From Streptomyces sp. YIM 121038 (GTDB lineage: Bacteria > Actinomycetota > Actinomycetes > Streptomycetales > Streptomycetaceae), in contig NZ_CP030771.1 in assembly GCF_006088715.1 (NCBI RefSeq), forward strand, positions 62,001 to 126,000: 64,000 bases of DNA, given 5' to 3'. Below, piece by piece: positions 53,727 to 63,118 of the stretch (positions are counted from its first letter, which is position 1; each line of letters opens with the position of its first letter). The notes under the pieces are model-generated. The model did no database searches. It saw only the letters and a list, made by a program, of their open reading frames with translations, and had not been told where the DNA came from. The translations under genes and the position numbers were made by a program.

Positions 53727-54488
53727 TCAGGTGCCGTGCAGGCGGGTGCGGGTGCCCGGCAGCGGCTTGGGCACCGCAGCGGGCAGCGCCACCCCGGGCG
53801 GGGCCGGGGTCGTCATGTCCCACAGCCCCTGCCCCGCCCCCGCGCCCGGCCCGGCCGGCACCGCCGGCACGGACGGCACGGACGGCACGGACGGCGCCGC
53901 GGCGGCGGCGATGGCCTCCTCCACGGCCCGGGTCAGCTCATCGGCCGTGGGCACCCCGTCGATGCGCCGCTGCCCGGCCACGATCACCGGCACCATCGTC
54001 ACCTGCGCCGGGCCCCGGGCATGGGCCAGGCTCTGCTGATGGGCGCGGGCATAGCGCGCCGACATGATGGCCGCGCGGAAACCCGCCCGGTCCAGGCCCG
54101 CCTCCACCGCAAGCCCGGCCAGGACCGTGGGATCGGAGATGTCCTGCCAGTGGTGGAAGTAGGCGCCGAAGACCAGGTCGGTGTAGCGGGCCCCGGCCCC
54201 GTGCTCACGCGCGTACTGATAGCCCAGCAGCGCCATCCGCGCCCGGCGCAGCGGGGTGCCCGGCGGCCCGGCCAGGTGCACGCCGCGCTCGGCGCCCAGT
54301 GGGCGCACCGAGTTCTCCCACACCCCGCGCGGGTACTCCCCCGCCTCCTCCACGCAGTTGGGGTTGACCTCGAAGGGATGGAAGGCGGGCGCGGCGTCCT
54401 GGCCGTGCAGGGCCTTGGCCAGCACATGCCGGGTGATCAGGCTGTAGGGGCAGATGAAGTCGAACCAGACGTCGACCGTGACAGTCAT
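53727..54488 (-). CDS. DsbA-like thioredoxin-fold protein with CPYS site (copy 2)
   Basis: A 253-residue paralogue of the protein at 39975-40583, sharing DVWFD, C13-P-Y-S16, YPxGVWENSV and the HHxQDI region. The second active-site Cys is again Ser, pointing to an isomerase or transferase role. Its C terminus adds a 50-residue Pro-rich tail with SVPSVPSVPAVPAGP repeats. It starts six bases after the acyltransferase stop, so the two form an operon. Confidence 0.8.
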   Translation of the reverse strand: MTVTVDVWFDFICPYSLITRHVLAKALHGQDAAPAFHPFEVNPNCVEEAGEYPRGVWENSVRPLGAERGVHLAGPPGTPLRRARMALLGYQYAREHGAGARYTDLVFGAYFHHWQDISDPTVLAGLAVEAGLDRAGFRAAIMSARYARAHQQSLAHARGPAQVTMVPVIVAGQRRIDGVPTADELTRAVEEAIAAAAAPSVPSVPSVPAVPAGPGAGAGQGLWDMTTPAPPGVALPAAVPKPLPGTRTRLHGT

Positions 54489-54494
54489 CGGGCC

Positions 54495-55844
54495 TCACTT
54501 GGACGCGGGAGCAGAACAGGAGTTGCCAACAGCCCCGGGAGCACCGGGAGTTCCAGGAGGACGGCAAGCCCCGGAAGTTCCGGGAGTGCCGGGAGTTCCA
54601 GGAGGACGGCAAGCCCCGGAAGTTCCGGGAGTGCCGGGAGTGCCGGGAGTGCCGGGAGTGCCGGGAGTGCCGGGGGTTCCGGGAGGGCGGGGGGTGCGGG
54701 GGGTGCGGCGGGGGGCGGCGTAGCGGCGCAGCAGGGGCTGCTCGACGGCCGTGTGCAGCACCCAGGCCGCCAGCAGGGTCAGGGCGCAGGCCAGCAGGAG
54801 CAGGCCCGCGGCCGCCCCGGTGCTGAACGTGCGGTGCTCGCCCAGCGCGCGGTGGCCGTGGAACTGGATCAGGCGGTGCAGCAGGTAGAAGGCGAAGGAC
54901 AGCTCCCCCAGCCGTACCAGCAGGCGGCCGGCCAGCAGGGTGCGGGCCCCGCTCAGATCGGCGCGCGCGCCCGCGGCGACCAGCCAGGCCAGCGGGGCCG
55001 CGCCCAGGGCGGCGATGCCGTAGGCGACGGGCAGGGCCAGCGCCAGCAGGTAGGAGGCGGCCAGCGCCAGCACCGGCAGCGCCAGGCCGCCGCGGGCGCG
55101 GAAGCGGCCGGTGGCCACCAGGCGGGCCATCACCATGCCCAGGACGAATTCCGCCGCCCGCACCGGCGGGAAGGCCAGCAGGAACCAGTACTGCCCTTCG
55201 CTGATGGCCAGCCAGGACATGTCCGCACCCGGGGGCAGCAGCACGCCCGACAGCACCGGGAACGCGGCCACCAGGGCCGCCAGGGCCGCGGCCCACCACC
55301 ACAGGCGCTCGGCGCGGATGCGGCGCACCCCCGCCCACAGGGCGGGAAAGGCCAGATAGAACAGGGCCTCCGCGCTCAAAGACCAGCTGACCGGGTTCGC
55401 ACTGAGGATGACGTCGACATCCGGCTGCCAGGCCTGCACCAGCAGCAGGTTGCGCAGCAGCCCGGGCCGGGGCAGACCGGCGGCCGCCAGCAGCGCCACG
55501 GCGGCCGCCAGCGTCACCAGATGACTGGGGTAGATCTTGACCAGGCGGCGGCGCCAGAACGCCCGCCAGGTGTCCTTGGAGCGGGCGGAGAAGGCCAGCA
55601 CGAAACCGCTCAGCACGAAGAAGAACGACACGCCCGTCCAGCCCGCCTGGCTGACCGCCCGGGCGAAGGCGTCGTTGACCTGCCGGTCGGCGAAGAGGTT
55701 CTCGTAGGAGGCGTGGAAGCAGAACACCAGCAGCGCCGCGGCGAAACGCATCCCGGTCAGCGACGGCAGCCGCCCCGCCCGGACCGGCTCCCCGCCCACA
55801 CTCACGCTCACCCCCATGGCGTCACGGACACCCCAGGCACCCAT
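54495..55844 (-). CDS. Membrane acyltransferase, OafA/YrhL family (copy 2)
   Basis: A 449-residue acyltransferase_3 protein with RLPSLTGMRFAAALLVFCFHA at the N terminus, GVSFFFVLSGFVL and about ten membrane segments. It is very similar to copy 1 in the core. The C-terminal 65 residues are a Pro-Gly-Thr repeat tail (PGTPGTPGT...) encoded by tandem DNA repeats. GAGGTGA supports the ATG at 55844; an internal ATG at 55817 is possible. It probably O-acylates a sugar or the final product at the membrane. Confidence 0.84.
   Translation of the reverse strand: MGAWGVRDAMGVSVSVGGEPVRAGRLPSLTGMRFAAALLVFCFHASYENLFADRQVNDAFARAVSQAGWTGVSFFFVLSGFVLAFSARSKDTWRAFWRRRLVKIYPSHLVTLAAAVALLAAAGLPRPGLLRNLLLVQAWQPDVDVILSANPVSWSLSAEALFYLAFPALWAGVRRIRAERLWWWAAALAALVAAFPVLSGVLLPPGADMSWLAISEGQYWFLLAFPPVRAAEFVLGMVMARLVATGRFRARGGLALPVLALAASYLLALALPVAYGIAALGAAPLAWLVAAGARADLSGARTLLAGRLLVRLGELSFAFYLLHRLIQFHGHRALGEHRTFSTGAAAGLLLLACALTLLAAWVLHTAVEQPLLRRYAAPRRTPRTPRPPGTPGTPGTPGTPGTPGTPGTSGACRPPGTPGTPGTSGACRPPGTPGAPGAVGNSCSAPASK
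54553..54668. repeat. 45-nt direct repeat plus 9-nt tandem array in the acyltransferase tail
   Basis: 54553-54597 and 54598-54642 are near-identical 45-nt units. They continue into several CCGGGAGTG units. The array keeps the frame and encodes the PGT-rich tail; copy number is likely to vary between strains. Confidence 0.8.
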
Positions 55845-55862
55845 GGCACGTCACCTCACAGC

Positions 55863-55890
55863 ACAGACACAGACACAGACACAGACACAG
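55863..55890. repeat. ACAGAC hexamer microsatellite
   Basis: Four to five ACAGAC units in the 108-base gap between the exporter and acyltransferase genes. Confidence 0.75.
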
Positions 55891-55952
55891 CACGACAGGG
55901 CCCGCGGCACAGCCCGCAGCACACTCCGCAGCGGGGCCGGGGGCGGGGTGTC

Positions 55953-57479
55953 TCACGGCCGCGGGCCCGGCAGCGCACCGGCGGGGGCGGGGGTGCGCAG
56001 CAGGCGGGGCAGCAGGGCCAGCGCGGCCAGCGCCAGCAGGGCGGCGACCGCCAGGCCCGCACCGAAAGCACCGGACGCGCCGGACGCGGTGGACGCGGTG
56101 GGGCTGTCCGGGCCGGCCTGGGCGGTGAAGGCCAGGCCGGTGAGGGTGACGCCCAGGGCCATGCCGAGCTGGGCGGCGGTCTCCAGCACCCCCGAGGCCG
56201 CGCCCGCCAGCGGGGCGGGCACCTCGCGCAGCGCGGCGGCGAACAGCGGGCTGACCCCCAGGCCCTGCCCGAAGCCGATGACGGCCAGGCAGCCCAGGAG
56301 CACGGCGGTTTCGGGCCGGCCGGCCACCGCGGCGGCCAGCAGGGCCAGGGTGCCCGCGGCGTTGAGGGCGTAGCCGGCCGCCAGCAGCCGGGTGCCGATA
56401 CGTTCCTGCAGCCGCGGGGCCAGCAGCGAGGCGAGGACGAACGCCAGCGCCAGCGGGGTGAAGCACAGCCCCGCGCGCAGCGCGCCGTAGCCCATGGTGC
56501 TCTGCAGGTGCCAGGTGAGCAGGAAGAACAGCCCGGCGTTGCCGGCGAAGAAGGCCACCGCGAGGGCGCTGCCCGCACGGAAGCGGCCGCGGGTGAACAG
56601 GCCCGGGTCGATCACCGCCTGCCCGCCGCGGCGGGCCAGGGCCCGCTCGTAGGCGGCCAGGAGGGCGGCGGCGGGCGGGAAGGCGGCCAGCATCGCCACG
56701 CTCCACGGCGGCCAGTGCGCGCCCTGTCCCAGGGTCAGCGGTACCAGCAGCAGGGCCAGGACGGCGCTCAGCAGCAGGGTGCCGCCCGCGTCCAGGCCCG
56801 CGCCCCGGCGGGCGGGGGCCGCGCGGCGGGGGGCGGGGGGCAGGGTCAGGGCGGCGCCCAGCAACAGCAGCAGCCCCAGGGGGACGTTGAGGAGGAAGAC
56901 CGGGCGCCAGGACATCCCGAACAGGTCGGCCTGCACCAGCAGGCCGCCCAGGAGCTGGCCGGCCACCGAGGCGCCGCCGATGGCGGCGCCGAAGGCGGCG
57001 AAGGCGCGGGCCCGGCGGGCGCCGGCGAAGGCGGTCTGCAGCACCGACAGGACCTGGGGGTAGAACAGGGCCGCGCCCAGCGCCTGCACCGTGCGAAAGG
57101 CGATCAGTGCCGGGGCCGAGCCCGCCAGGCCGCAGGCCAGGGAGGCCGCGGTGAACACCGCAAGGCCCGTAAGGAACAGCCGCCGGAAGCCGTAGCGGTC
57201 GCCCAGGCGGCCGCCCGCGACCAGGAACAGGCCATAGGCCAGCAGATAGCCGGAGACCGTCAGCTGGGCCTGGGCGAAACTGGCGCCCAGATCCGTGCGC
57301 ACGGCCGGCACCGCCACGTTGACGATGAACCCGTCCATGATCGCCATGAAGGTGCCGCCCAGGACCACCGCCAGCAGCCAGCCGCGGCGCCGCGCGCCCG
57401 CGCGTGCGGGCACGCGGCGGCCCACAGCGGCAGCGGGGGCGGGGGTGGGGGTGGGGGCAGAGACGTCTGTGTCCGCCAC
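55953..57479 (-). CDS. MFS drug exporter of the DHA2 (EmrB/QacA) family
   Basis: A 508-residue protein with about 14 hydrophobic segments, the MDGFIVNVAVPAVRTDLG helix-1 motif and GGRLGDRYGFRR in loop 2-3. It is a typical antibiotic exporter. It reads toward the acyltransferase and DsbA genes, and a TetR regulator lies directly upstream on the same strand. An operator box lies about 106 bases before its start. It is the second exporter in the window and may carry a different product or provide self-resistance. Confidence 0.9.
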   Translation of the reverse strand: MADTDVSAPTPTPAPAAAVGRRVPARAGARRRGWLLAVVLGGTFMAIMDGFIVNVAVPAVRTDLGASFAQAQLTVSGYLLAYGLFLVAGGRLGDRYGFRRLFLTGLAVFTAASLACGLAGSAPALIAFRTVQALGAALFYPQVLSVLQTAFAGARRARAFAAFGAAIGGASVAGQLLGGLLVQADLFGMSWRPVFLLNVPLGLLLLLGAALTLPPAPRRAAPARRGAGLDAGGTLLLSAVLALLLVPLTLGQGAHWPPWSVAMLAAFPPAAALLAAYERALARRGGQAVIDPGLFTRGRFRAGSALAVAFFAGNAGLFFLLTWHLQSTMGYGALRAGLCFTPLALAFVLASLLAPRLQERIGTRLLAAGYALNAAGTLALLAAAVAGRPETAVLLGCLAVIGFGQGLGVSPLFAAALREVPAPLAGAASGVLETAAQLGMALGVTLTGLAFTAQAGPDSPTASTASGASGAFGAGLAVAALLALAALALLPRLLRTPAPAGALPGPRP

Positions 57480-57584
57480 GGGGCAGCTCCTTGCAAAGAC
57501 ACCGGACAGCAGGGGGGTTCAACAGCAGGGGGTTCAGGGGGTGTCTCCCAGCCTCGGGCGCCCGGCGGCGGCGCGGCAACGCCG

Positions 57585-57596
57585 ACTTGCGCAAGA
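57585..57596. promoter_or_regulatory. Candidate operator box upstream of the DHA2 exporter
   Basis: ACTTGCGCAAGA: a nearly perfect palindrome (CTTGCGCAAG) matching the cluster consensus. It lies between the TetR stop and the exporter start. Confidence 0.5.
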
Positions 57597-57605
57597 CGCA
57601 GCCGC

Positions 57606-58208
57606 CTACAGGCCGCGCCCGCGGCGGATGCCGTACAGGGCCAGCTCCCAGATGCGGGCCAGCTGTTCGGGGGCGCTCTTGTAGGTGTCGCAGCCCTGCG
57701 GTCCGCAGCTGCGCAGGTAGGACTCCACGCCGGCCACCAGGTGCTGCACCAGGGCCAGGACGGTGCGCGGGTCGCAGCCCGCGCGCAGCTGGCCCGCGGG
57801 CATGGCCTCCAGCAGTTCCTCGATGGCCGGCAGCCAGGCCCGCGGCCACGGGGCGGCGTCCTGGGCGCCCTCGCGTTCGCGGCTCAGGCGGGCCGCGGCG
57901 CGTACCGCGGGTTCCTCCTGGAGCAGGGCGGCCAGCTCCAGGGTGACGTCCACGACCGTCTCCAGGGCCGCCTCGCGGCCGTCCAGCAGCCGCTGGACGG
58001 CGTCGCGGGTGGTGGTGAGCCCGCGCAGCTGCACGGTGTCGGCCAGTTCGTCCTTGGTGGGGAAGTGGAAGGTCAACGCGCCCATGGAGATCCCCGCCGC
58101 CTTGCTGATCCGGCCAAGGGACGTGCCGTGAAAACCGGCGTGGTCAAAGGCCACGGCGGCTGCCTGCACCAGAGCCTCGCGGGTGCGTGCGGCGCGTTCC
58201 TGTTTCAC
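57606..58208 (-). CDS. TetR-family regulator, gamma-butyrolactone-receptor-like
   Basis: A 200-residue protein. The N-terminal HTH (FHGTSLGRISKAAGISMGALTFHFPTKDELADTV) closely follows ArpA/ScbR-type receptors. The C-terminal domain has CGPQGCDTYKSAPEQLARIWE, also seen in that group. It may bind a gamma-butyrolactone or an antibiotic intermediate and repress the neighbouring exporter and the StrR-like activator. The GTG at 58208 has AAGGGAG six bases upstream. Confidence 0.85.
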   Translation of the reverse strand: MKQERAARTREALVQAAAVAFDHAGFHGTSLGRISKAAGISMGALTFHFPTKDELADTVQLRGLTTTRDAVQRLLDGREAALETVVDVTLELAALLQEEPAVRAAARLSREREGAQDAAPWPRAWLPAIEELLEAMPAGQLRAGCDPRTVLALVQHLVAGVESYLRSCGPQGCDTYKSAPEQLARIWELALYGIRRGRGL

Positions 58209-58279
58209 TGTCGACTCCCTTGGGGACGTGGGACACCCCCGCGCACCACAGCGCGGCGCGGGGGGCGAAGGCGGTACAC

Positions 58280-58291
58280 GAGCGGTCAAGT
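58280..58291. promoter_or_regulatory. Weak operator-like box upstream of the TetR gene
   Basis: Only the CAAGTC half-site of the cluster box is clear. It lies 72 bases before the TetR start. Confidence 0.25.
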
Positions 58292-59327
58292 CCCGGCACA
58301 CGGCCGGCAGCCACCGGCGGGCCGCCCGGCCCGGCCCGCGCACCGCCCCCGCCCCGCACACCGCGCACACCGCCCCGGCCGGAGGGGCCGCCCCGGCCGG
58401 GCGGGCGGGTGTCCGGGCCGGGCGCCGGGCGGGCGGGCACCGGGCCGGATGCCGGGCTGGCGGGCCGGGGGGTGCCGCTCGCCCGCCGGTGCGTGCGGCA
58501 GGCCGTCCCGTACGCTGCCCCCACCGGCGAAACCAGTGCAGACGGCAAGACCGGCGCAGCCAGCAGAACCGGCGGGACCCGTGAAGACAGCGGAGACGGC
58601 GGGACCGGCGCAGACGGTGAAGGCGCGGCGGGGCGGCGCCTGTTGACGCCCGCGGGCACCGGCCGCCCGCGGGCGCGGGCGCGGTGGGGCGGCGCGGACG
58701 GCAGGGGTGCGGACGGCGGGGGTGCGGGCCTGCGGGCGCGGCCCGCCGGTGCGCAGGCCACAGCCCCGGGACCGCGCCCTGCGTCCGCCGCAGCGGGCGG
58801 CGGGCCGCCGGGCACGCGGGCCCGGTGCGGCGGTGCGGGCGCCCTGCTTTGGGGGGCGGGTGCCGTGTGCGGCGCGCTGCGCGTCACCGGAGCCCTCCTT
58901 CCACCACGACCGACGTACCGGACTTTGAGCTTCCGACGCAGGAGGGGACACCACAACGCCAACGTGGGAAAGCCTCAGGCCTTTTTCTCTCCCCACTCCC
59001 CCTCTTTCCGCAGTTTTTCGCCCTTTCGTCCGACCAGACACCGAAAGCCCGGACTCTCCCGGCAATCCCCCAAAACACCACACCGCCCCCACGCCCGCGC
59101 CCCCACCGGAGCACGCACCGGACCCGGCCCGGCCCGGAAACGGAGTACGGAGTACGGCACAGCGCACGGCACACGGTGCGGCACGGCGCAGGGTGCGGGG
59201 CGGAGTGCGGCACGGGGTGCGGGGCGGGGCGTGCGAGGAGCGCGGGACGGGGCGGGAGGCGGCGGGAGGGGAGCGCCGGGGTCCGGGGGGCGTTCGCGCG
59301 GGCGTGAAGTCCCGTGCGGGGCACTGG

Positions 59328-59339
59328 AGTTCACCAAGT
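59328..59339. promoter_or_regulatory. Candidate operator box upstream of the IS701-type gene
   Basis: AGTTCACCAAGT followed by CGC; 13 of 16 extended positions match the box at 43369. Confidence 0.45.
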
Positions 59340-59371
59340 CGCACCGGTGCGCTCCCCTCTCTCGAAAACAA

Positions 59372-59385
59372 AGCGAACGTTCGCT
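59372..59385. promoter_or_regulatory. Perfect 14-bp palindrome overlapping a promoter
   Basis: AGCGAACGTTCGCT is directly followed by a TACGCT -10-like hexamer and a T-run. It is 40 bases upstream of the start codon. It looks like a TetR-type operator. Confidence 0.55.
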
Positions 59386-59424
59386 ACGCTTTTTGGGTCG
59401 GACACGTCACGGAGGGGAACGACC

Positions 59425-60606
59425 ATGGCCGGACAGCAGCAGGTGGGGGTGGCGTCAGCGGCGGGGGGCGGTGATCCGCTGTCCGCGTTCGCCGCGGCGC
59501 TCTTCGGGCATCTGCCGCGCGCCGATCAGCGGCGCTGGGCGCAGGGGTATCTGCAGGGGCTGCTCTCGACGCCGGGCAAGAAGTCGGTGCGGCGCCTGGC
59601 GGCGGCGATCTCCGATTCGCCCACCGCCTCGCAGTCGCTGCAGCAGTTCATCAACGCCAGTCCCTGGGAGTGGGATCCGGCCCGCAAGGAGCTGATCCGC
59701 TATGTGGAGCAGCGGGCCGCCCCGCGGGCGTGGATCATCGCCACCGCGGTGCTGCCCAAGCGCGGGGGGCACTCCTGCGGGGTGCACCGCAGGTTCGTGC
59801 CCGAGGCCGGGCGCACCATCAACTGCCAGCTGGGGATCGGGGTGTTCCTGTCGCTGGGCGAGCTGCAGCTGCCGGTGGACTGGCGGCTGATGCTGCCCGA
59901 GCAGTGGAACGCCGATGAGCGGCTGCGCGAGCGGGCCCGTATCCCGGCCGTGGCCCGGCACCGGCCGCTGTGGGCGCACGCGGCGGACCTGGCGGGCTCG
60001 CTGGCCAGGCACACCCGGCACGCGCCCGCGCCGGTGGTGGCGGACATGAGTGACCACACCGATGTCGCGCAGCTCATCGAGCAGCTGCACCGCCAGGGCC
60101 GGGCGATGGTGGTGTCGGTGCCGCCGGGGATGGGGGTGTGCCCGGCGACCGCCCGCACCACCGCCTCGCACCTGGGCGCCCACAGCCCGCACGGCGCGCG
60201 GCAGTTCCTCTACCAGCACAGCACCCGCCATCCGCATGTGGTCACCGTCACCACGCCCGAGCACGGCCAGCGCCACATCCGGATCCTGTCCGGCCTGATC
60301 CGCCTGCCCGGCACCACCCACACCCTGCGGATCTTCACCCAGTGGCGGCCCAGCCTCCAGCGCCCGGCCCGGGTCTGGGTCTCCAACCTGCTGGACGCGC
60401 GCCTGGACGAGCTGATGTCCCTGGCCCAGCTGCACGCGCGCACCCGGGCGACCATGACCCATCTGGAGCAGGAGTGCGGGCTGCTGGACTTCGAGGGGCG
60501 CTCCTACCCCGGCTGGCACCATCACATGACCCTGGTCTCGGCCGCCTACGCCTACAGCCGGCTGTGCGCGCCGGCCGCCGACCAGCCCCTGCCCCGCACC
60601 GCCTGA
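59425..60606 (+). CDS. IS701-family transposase-like protein lacking a catalytic Asp
   Basis: A 393-residue protein with the DDE_5/IS701 fold landmarks: PLxWxLxLPExW-like (VDWRLMLPEQW), ADMSDHTD for the second acidic region, and LLDFEGRSYPGWHHH at the third. Where active members have WIIDDTGFPK the protein reads WIIATAVLPK (103-112), so the first catalytic Asp is missing. No terminal inverted repeats were seen around it. It has its own promoter, operator and GGAGG site, like a host gene. It may be a domesticated DNA-binding protein. Confidence 0.78.
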   Translation: MAGQQQVGVASAAGGGDPLSAFAAALFGHLPRADQRRWAQGYLQGLLSTPGKKSVRRLAAAISDSPTASQSLQQFINASPWEWDPARKELIRYVEQRAAPRAWIIATAVLPKRGGHSCGVHRRFVPEAGRTINCQLGIGVFLSLGELQLPVDWRLMLPEQWNADERLRERARIPAVARHRPLWAHAADLAGSLARHTRHAPAPVVADMSDHTDVAQLIEQLHRQGRAMVVSVPPGMGVCPATARTTASHLGAHSPHGARQFLYQHSTRHPHVVTVTTPEHGQRHIRILSGLIRLPGTTHTLRIFTQWRPSLQRPARVWVSNLLDARLDELMSLAQLHARTRATMTHLEQECGLLDFEGRSYPGWHHHMTLVSAAYAYSRLCAPAADQPLPRTA

Positions 60607-60833
60607 CCCACCCCCCGGCCGGTCCCCCGCCCCCGGGACCCGGCCCCCGGCGGGGCCCCCGGCCCACACCCGGCCCCGGGGCCCCGCCCCCTTCCCCCCG
60701 CCCCTGCCCCTGCCCCTGCCTGGTTGCGCCGCCCGGCGGCCGCAGCCGCCCTGAGCCCAGGGCGAGTTGCCACCCCCGCCGCCCCGCCGCCCCGGGGCCG
60801 GGGTCCGGGGGCCGGGGTCCGGGGCCTTCGTGC

Positions 60834-60953
<120 letters not shown>

Positions 60954-60959
60954 CAGGCC

Positions 60960-61840
60960 TGGGGCCGCCCTCGCCCTCGCGGGTCCGGGGTCCAAGGCCG
61001 CCCCGCGCCCCCGCCGTCCGGAGACCGCAGCCGCCCCACACCTACCCCCGTCCGGGGACCGGGGCTGCTGCCCGCGCCCACCCGCCCGGGGCACAGGGCC
61101 CGTTGCGCGCCCTCACCCTCGCCCGCCTCCGGCCACCCGCTTTCGGCCTTCGGGGCCTGAGGCCGTGACCGCGCCTCCACCCGCCCCGGGCCCGGGGCGC
61201 CTTGACCACCCAAGGCCGGAAGGCGTTCCCCCACCGCCCGGGGGCCGGAAGGCCGGTCCTTCGCCGCCCGGGGCCGGAAGGCCGGTCCTTCGCCGTCCCG
61301 GCCCCCGGGCGGCCCGTCGCGCCTTCGCCCGCCTGGGGACTAAGGCTGCCCTGGGCCCGCACCCGTCCGGGGCCCGGGGGCCCGGGGGCCCGCGTGCGCC
61401 GTCGCTGTCGCCGTCGCTGTCCAGGCCGCCGTCACTGTCCAGGCCTGGGGCCGTCCCCGTCTTTGCCGGTCCGGGGCCCAAGGCCGCCCCGCGCCCTCAC
61501 CATCGGCGAACCGGGGCCGTTCACGCCCCTCGTCCGGGGACTGCGGCCGTCCCGCACCCCTCACCCACCCGGGGGCCAGGGCCCGTTGCCCGCCCCCACC
61601 GCCCGGGGGCCCCGGGGGGCGTCCCCCGCCTTCGCCGGTCCGGGAGGGGCCCGGGCCCCCGCCCTCATCCTCACCCGTCCGGGAGCGGGCCGGGGGGTGC
61701 CCCTCGTCCTCGCCGGTCCGGGGACCAAGCCACACCCCTCCACCCGCCCTGATCCCAGGGCGGGTTGCCCGCCCTCACCGCCCGGGACCCGGGGGCGCCC
61801 GCGCCTTCACCCGCCCGAAGACCGCGCCGTCCGGGCCCAG
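60960..61840. repeat. Degenerate tandem array with a unit of about 30-38 nt
   Basis: Roughly 25 imperfect units follow a scheme of TCCGGGG + ACC/CCC + AAGGCCG-like centre + CCCGCCCTCACCCG end. Good examples are GGTCCGGGGTCCAAGGCCGC at 60982 and its near copy around 61469, and two adjacent GGGCCGGAAGGCCGGTCC units near 61243-61295. Confidence 0.6.
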
Positions 61841-62282
61841 CTCGGCGCCGGGCCCCGGCCCGGGCCTGCCATAAAGGGCACACCTCCGAGCCCGGCCCCG
61901 GCACCCCTGCCCCCTCCCGGCCGGGGCGGGTGCGCGGCGGAGCCCGGGCGCGGCGCGCGCCGGACCGCACGCCCTGCTTCACATACGCGGGCCAGGCCCC
62001 GGAGCGGCACACAGCAGACCCGGACCTGCCACGGTGCACCCCAGGCAACACCCGGCATCCGCCCCGGCCCAACTGCCGGTCACGGCCGGTCCGGCACGGG
62101 CACGGCCCGCTGTACCGCCCGGCCCGGCCGCGCACGGCCCGCTGCCGCGCACGGCCGGGCCGGGCGCGGGGCACGGGCGCGGCGCGGCCGGGCCGGGTAC
62201 GGCGCGGGGCCGGGCTCCGCGCGCGCCAAGGCCGGGGCCCCGGCGGGGCGCGGCCCCGCCGGGGCCGGGGTGCGGCGGGGAC

Positions 62283-63068
62283 TCAGGCGGCGGTCCAGCC
62301 GCCGTCGACGGCCATCGCGGCCCCGGTGACGAACGAGGCACGGGCGCTGCACAGCCACGCGGCGGCCTGGGCCACCTCCTCGGGACGGGCCATGCGCTTT
62401 TGCGCGGAGCGGGCCACGAAGGACTCCTCCAGCGCGGGCACCTGGGTCAGCACGTCGTCCATCAGCTCGGTACGGGTACTGCCCACCACCAGCGCGTTGA
62501 CCCGGATGCCCTGGCGGCCGTACTCCTCGGCCGCGGCCCGGGTCAGACCGATCACCCCGTGCTTGGCCGCCACATACGGCGCCGCCGCCCCGGTGGCCAC
62601 CACCCCCGCGACACTGGCGGTATTGACGATCGCACCCCCGCGCCCGCTCTCGAGCATCTGCGTGATCTGCGCCTTCAGGCAGTTCCAGGCCCCGCGCAGA
62701 TTCACCTCCACGATCCGGGCGAACACCTCGTCGTCCGTCTCGTGCAGCCGGGTGCCCGCGGTCGCCCAGCCCGCGTTGTTGAACGCCGCGTCCAGACGGC
62801 CGAAGACATTGACCGCCTCCTTCACCGCCCGCGCCGCGTCCTCGGCGACGGTGACGTCCCCCGGCACCGCCAGCGCCCGCCCCCCGCCCGCCGTGATCTC
62901 CCCCACCAGCGCCCGTAACCGCTCCTGACGCCGCGCCATCAGCACCACCGCCGCACCCTCCGCCGCGAACAACCGCGCCGCGGCCGCACCGATCCCGCTC
63001 GAAGCCCCCGTAATCATGACCGTCGCCCCGCCCAGCAGATCCCGCCCCGCTCCCAGACCATCCCTCAC
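62283..63068 (-). CDS. SDR-family NAD(P)-dependent oxidoreductase (second)
   Basis: A 261-residue classical SDR with TGASSGIG (20-27), FNNAGW, a catalytic Ser in NTASVAG and YVAAKHG. It resembles glucose-1-dehydrogenase/3-oxoacyl-ACP reductase-like members and ends in the usual AVDGGW. Codon 51 is TTA (62916-62918), suggesting bldA-dependent translation. The GTG start has AGGGG upstream. It stands alone, facing a repeat-rich spacer, and could act late in the pathway or belong to the next region. Confidence 0.88.
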   Translation of the reverse strand: MRDGLGAGRDLLGGATVMITGASSGIGAAAARLFAAEGAAVVLMARRQERLRALVGEITAGGGRALAVPGDVTVAEDAARAVKEAVNVFGRLDAAFNNAGWATAGTRLHETDDEVFARIVEVNLRGAWNCLKAQITQMLESGRGGAIVNTASVAGVVATGAAAPYVAAKHGVIGLTRAAAEEYGRQGIRVNALVVGSTRTELMDDVLTQVPALEESFVARSAQKRMARPEEVAQAAAWLCSARASFVTGAAMAVDGGWTAA

Positions 63069-63074
63069 CGGAAA

Positions 63075-63118
63075 ACCCCTCCCCTATATGTGAAATCCGC
63101 TTCGACAACCGCTTCGCC
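63075..63118 (-). promoter_or_regulatory. Candidate promoter of the SDR with a tandem half-site
   Basis: On the minus strand a TATA-like CATATAGGG is preceded by two head-to-tail CGAAGCGG-TT units 13 bases apart, a likely operator overlapping the -35 region. Confidence 0.4.

Larger units (their letters stand above)
58209..59424. other. 1.2 kb non-coding region between TetR and the IS701-type gene
   Basis: No reading frame here looks coding: composition and codon bias fit none of the six frames. Short GACCGGCG and GCACGG strings recur (58520-58630, 59140-59220). A T-rich stretch around 58975-59040 with an AAAGCCT/AGGCCTTTTT hairpin is unlike the rest. Control sites for the downstream gene lie at 59328-59385. 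Confidence 0.5.

Noticed and set aside
53535..58646. A 1703-codon open frame running across several genes
   Set aside because: It overlaps the second DsbA-like, acyltransferase, exporter and TetR genes on the other strand. Its product is Gly/Gln/Arg low-complexity with no domain, a shadow of high third-position GC.
59425..60606. Active insertion sequence
   Set aside because: No flanking inverted repeats or target duplication were found and a catalytic Asp is missing, so it is listed as a gene and not as a mobile element.
60960..61840. CRISPR array or linear-replicon telomere
   Set aside because: Units are contiguous and degenerate without spacers. The palindromic GCGAAAGC-type loops of Streptomyces telomeres were not seen.
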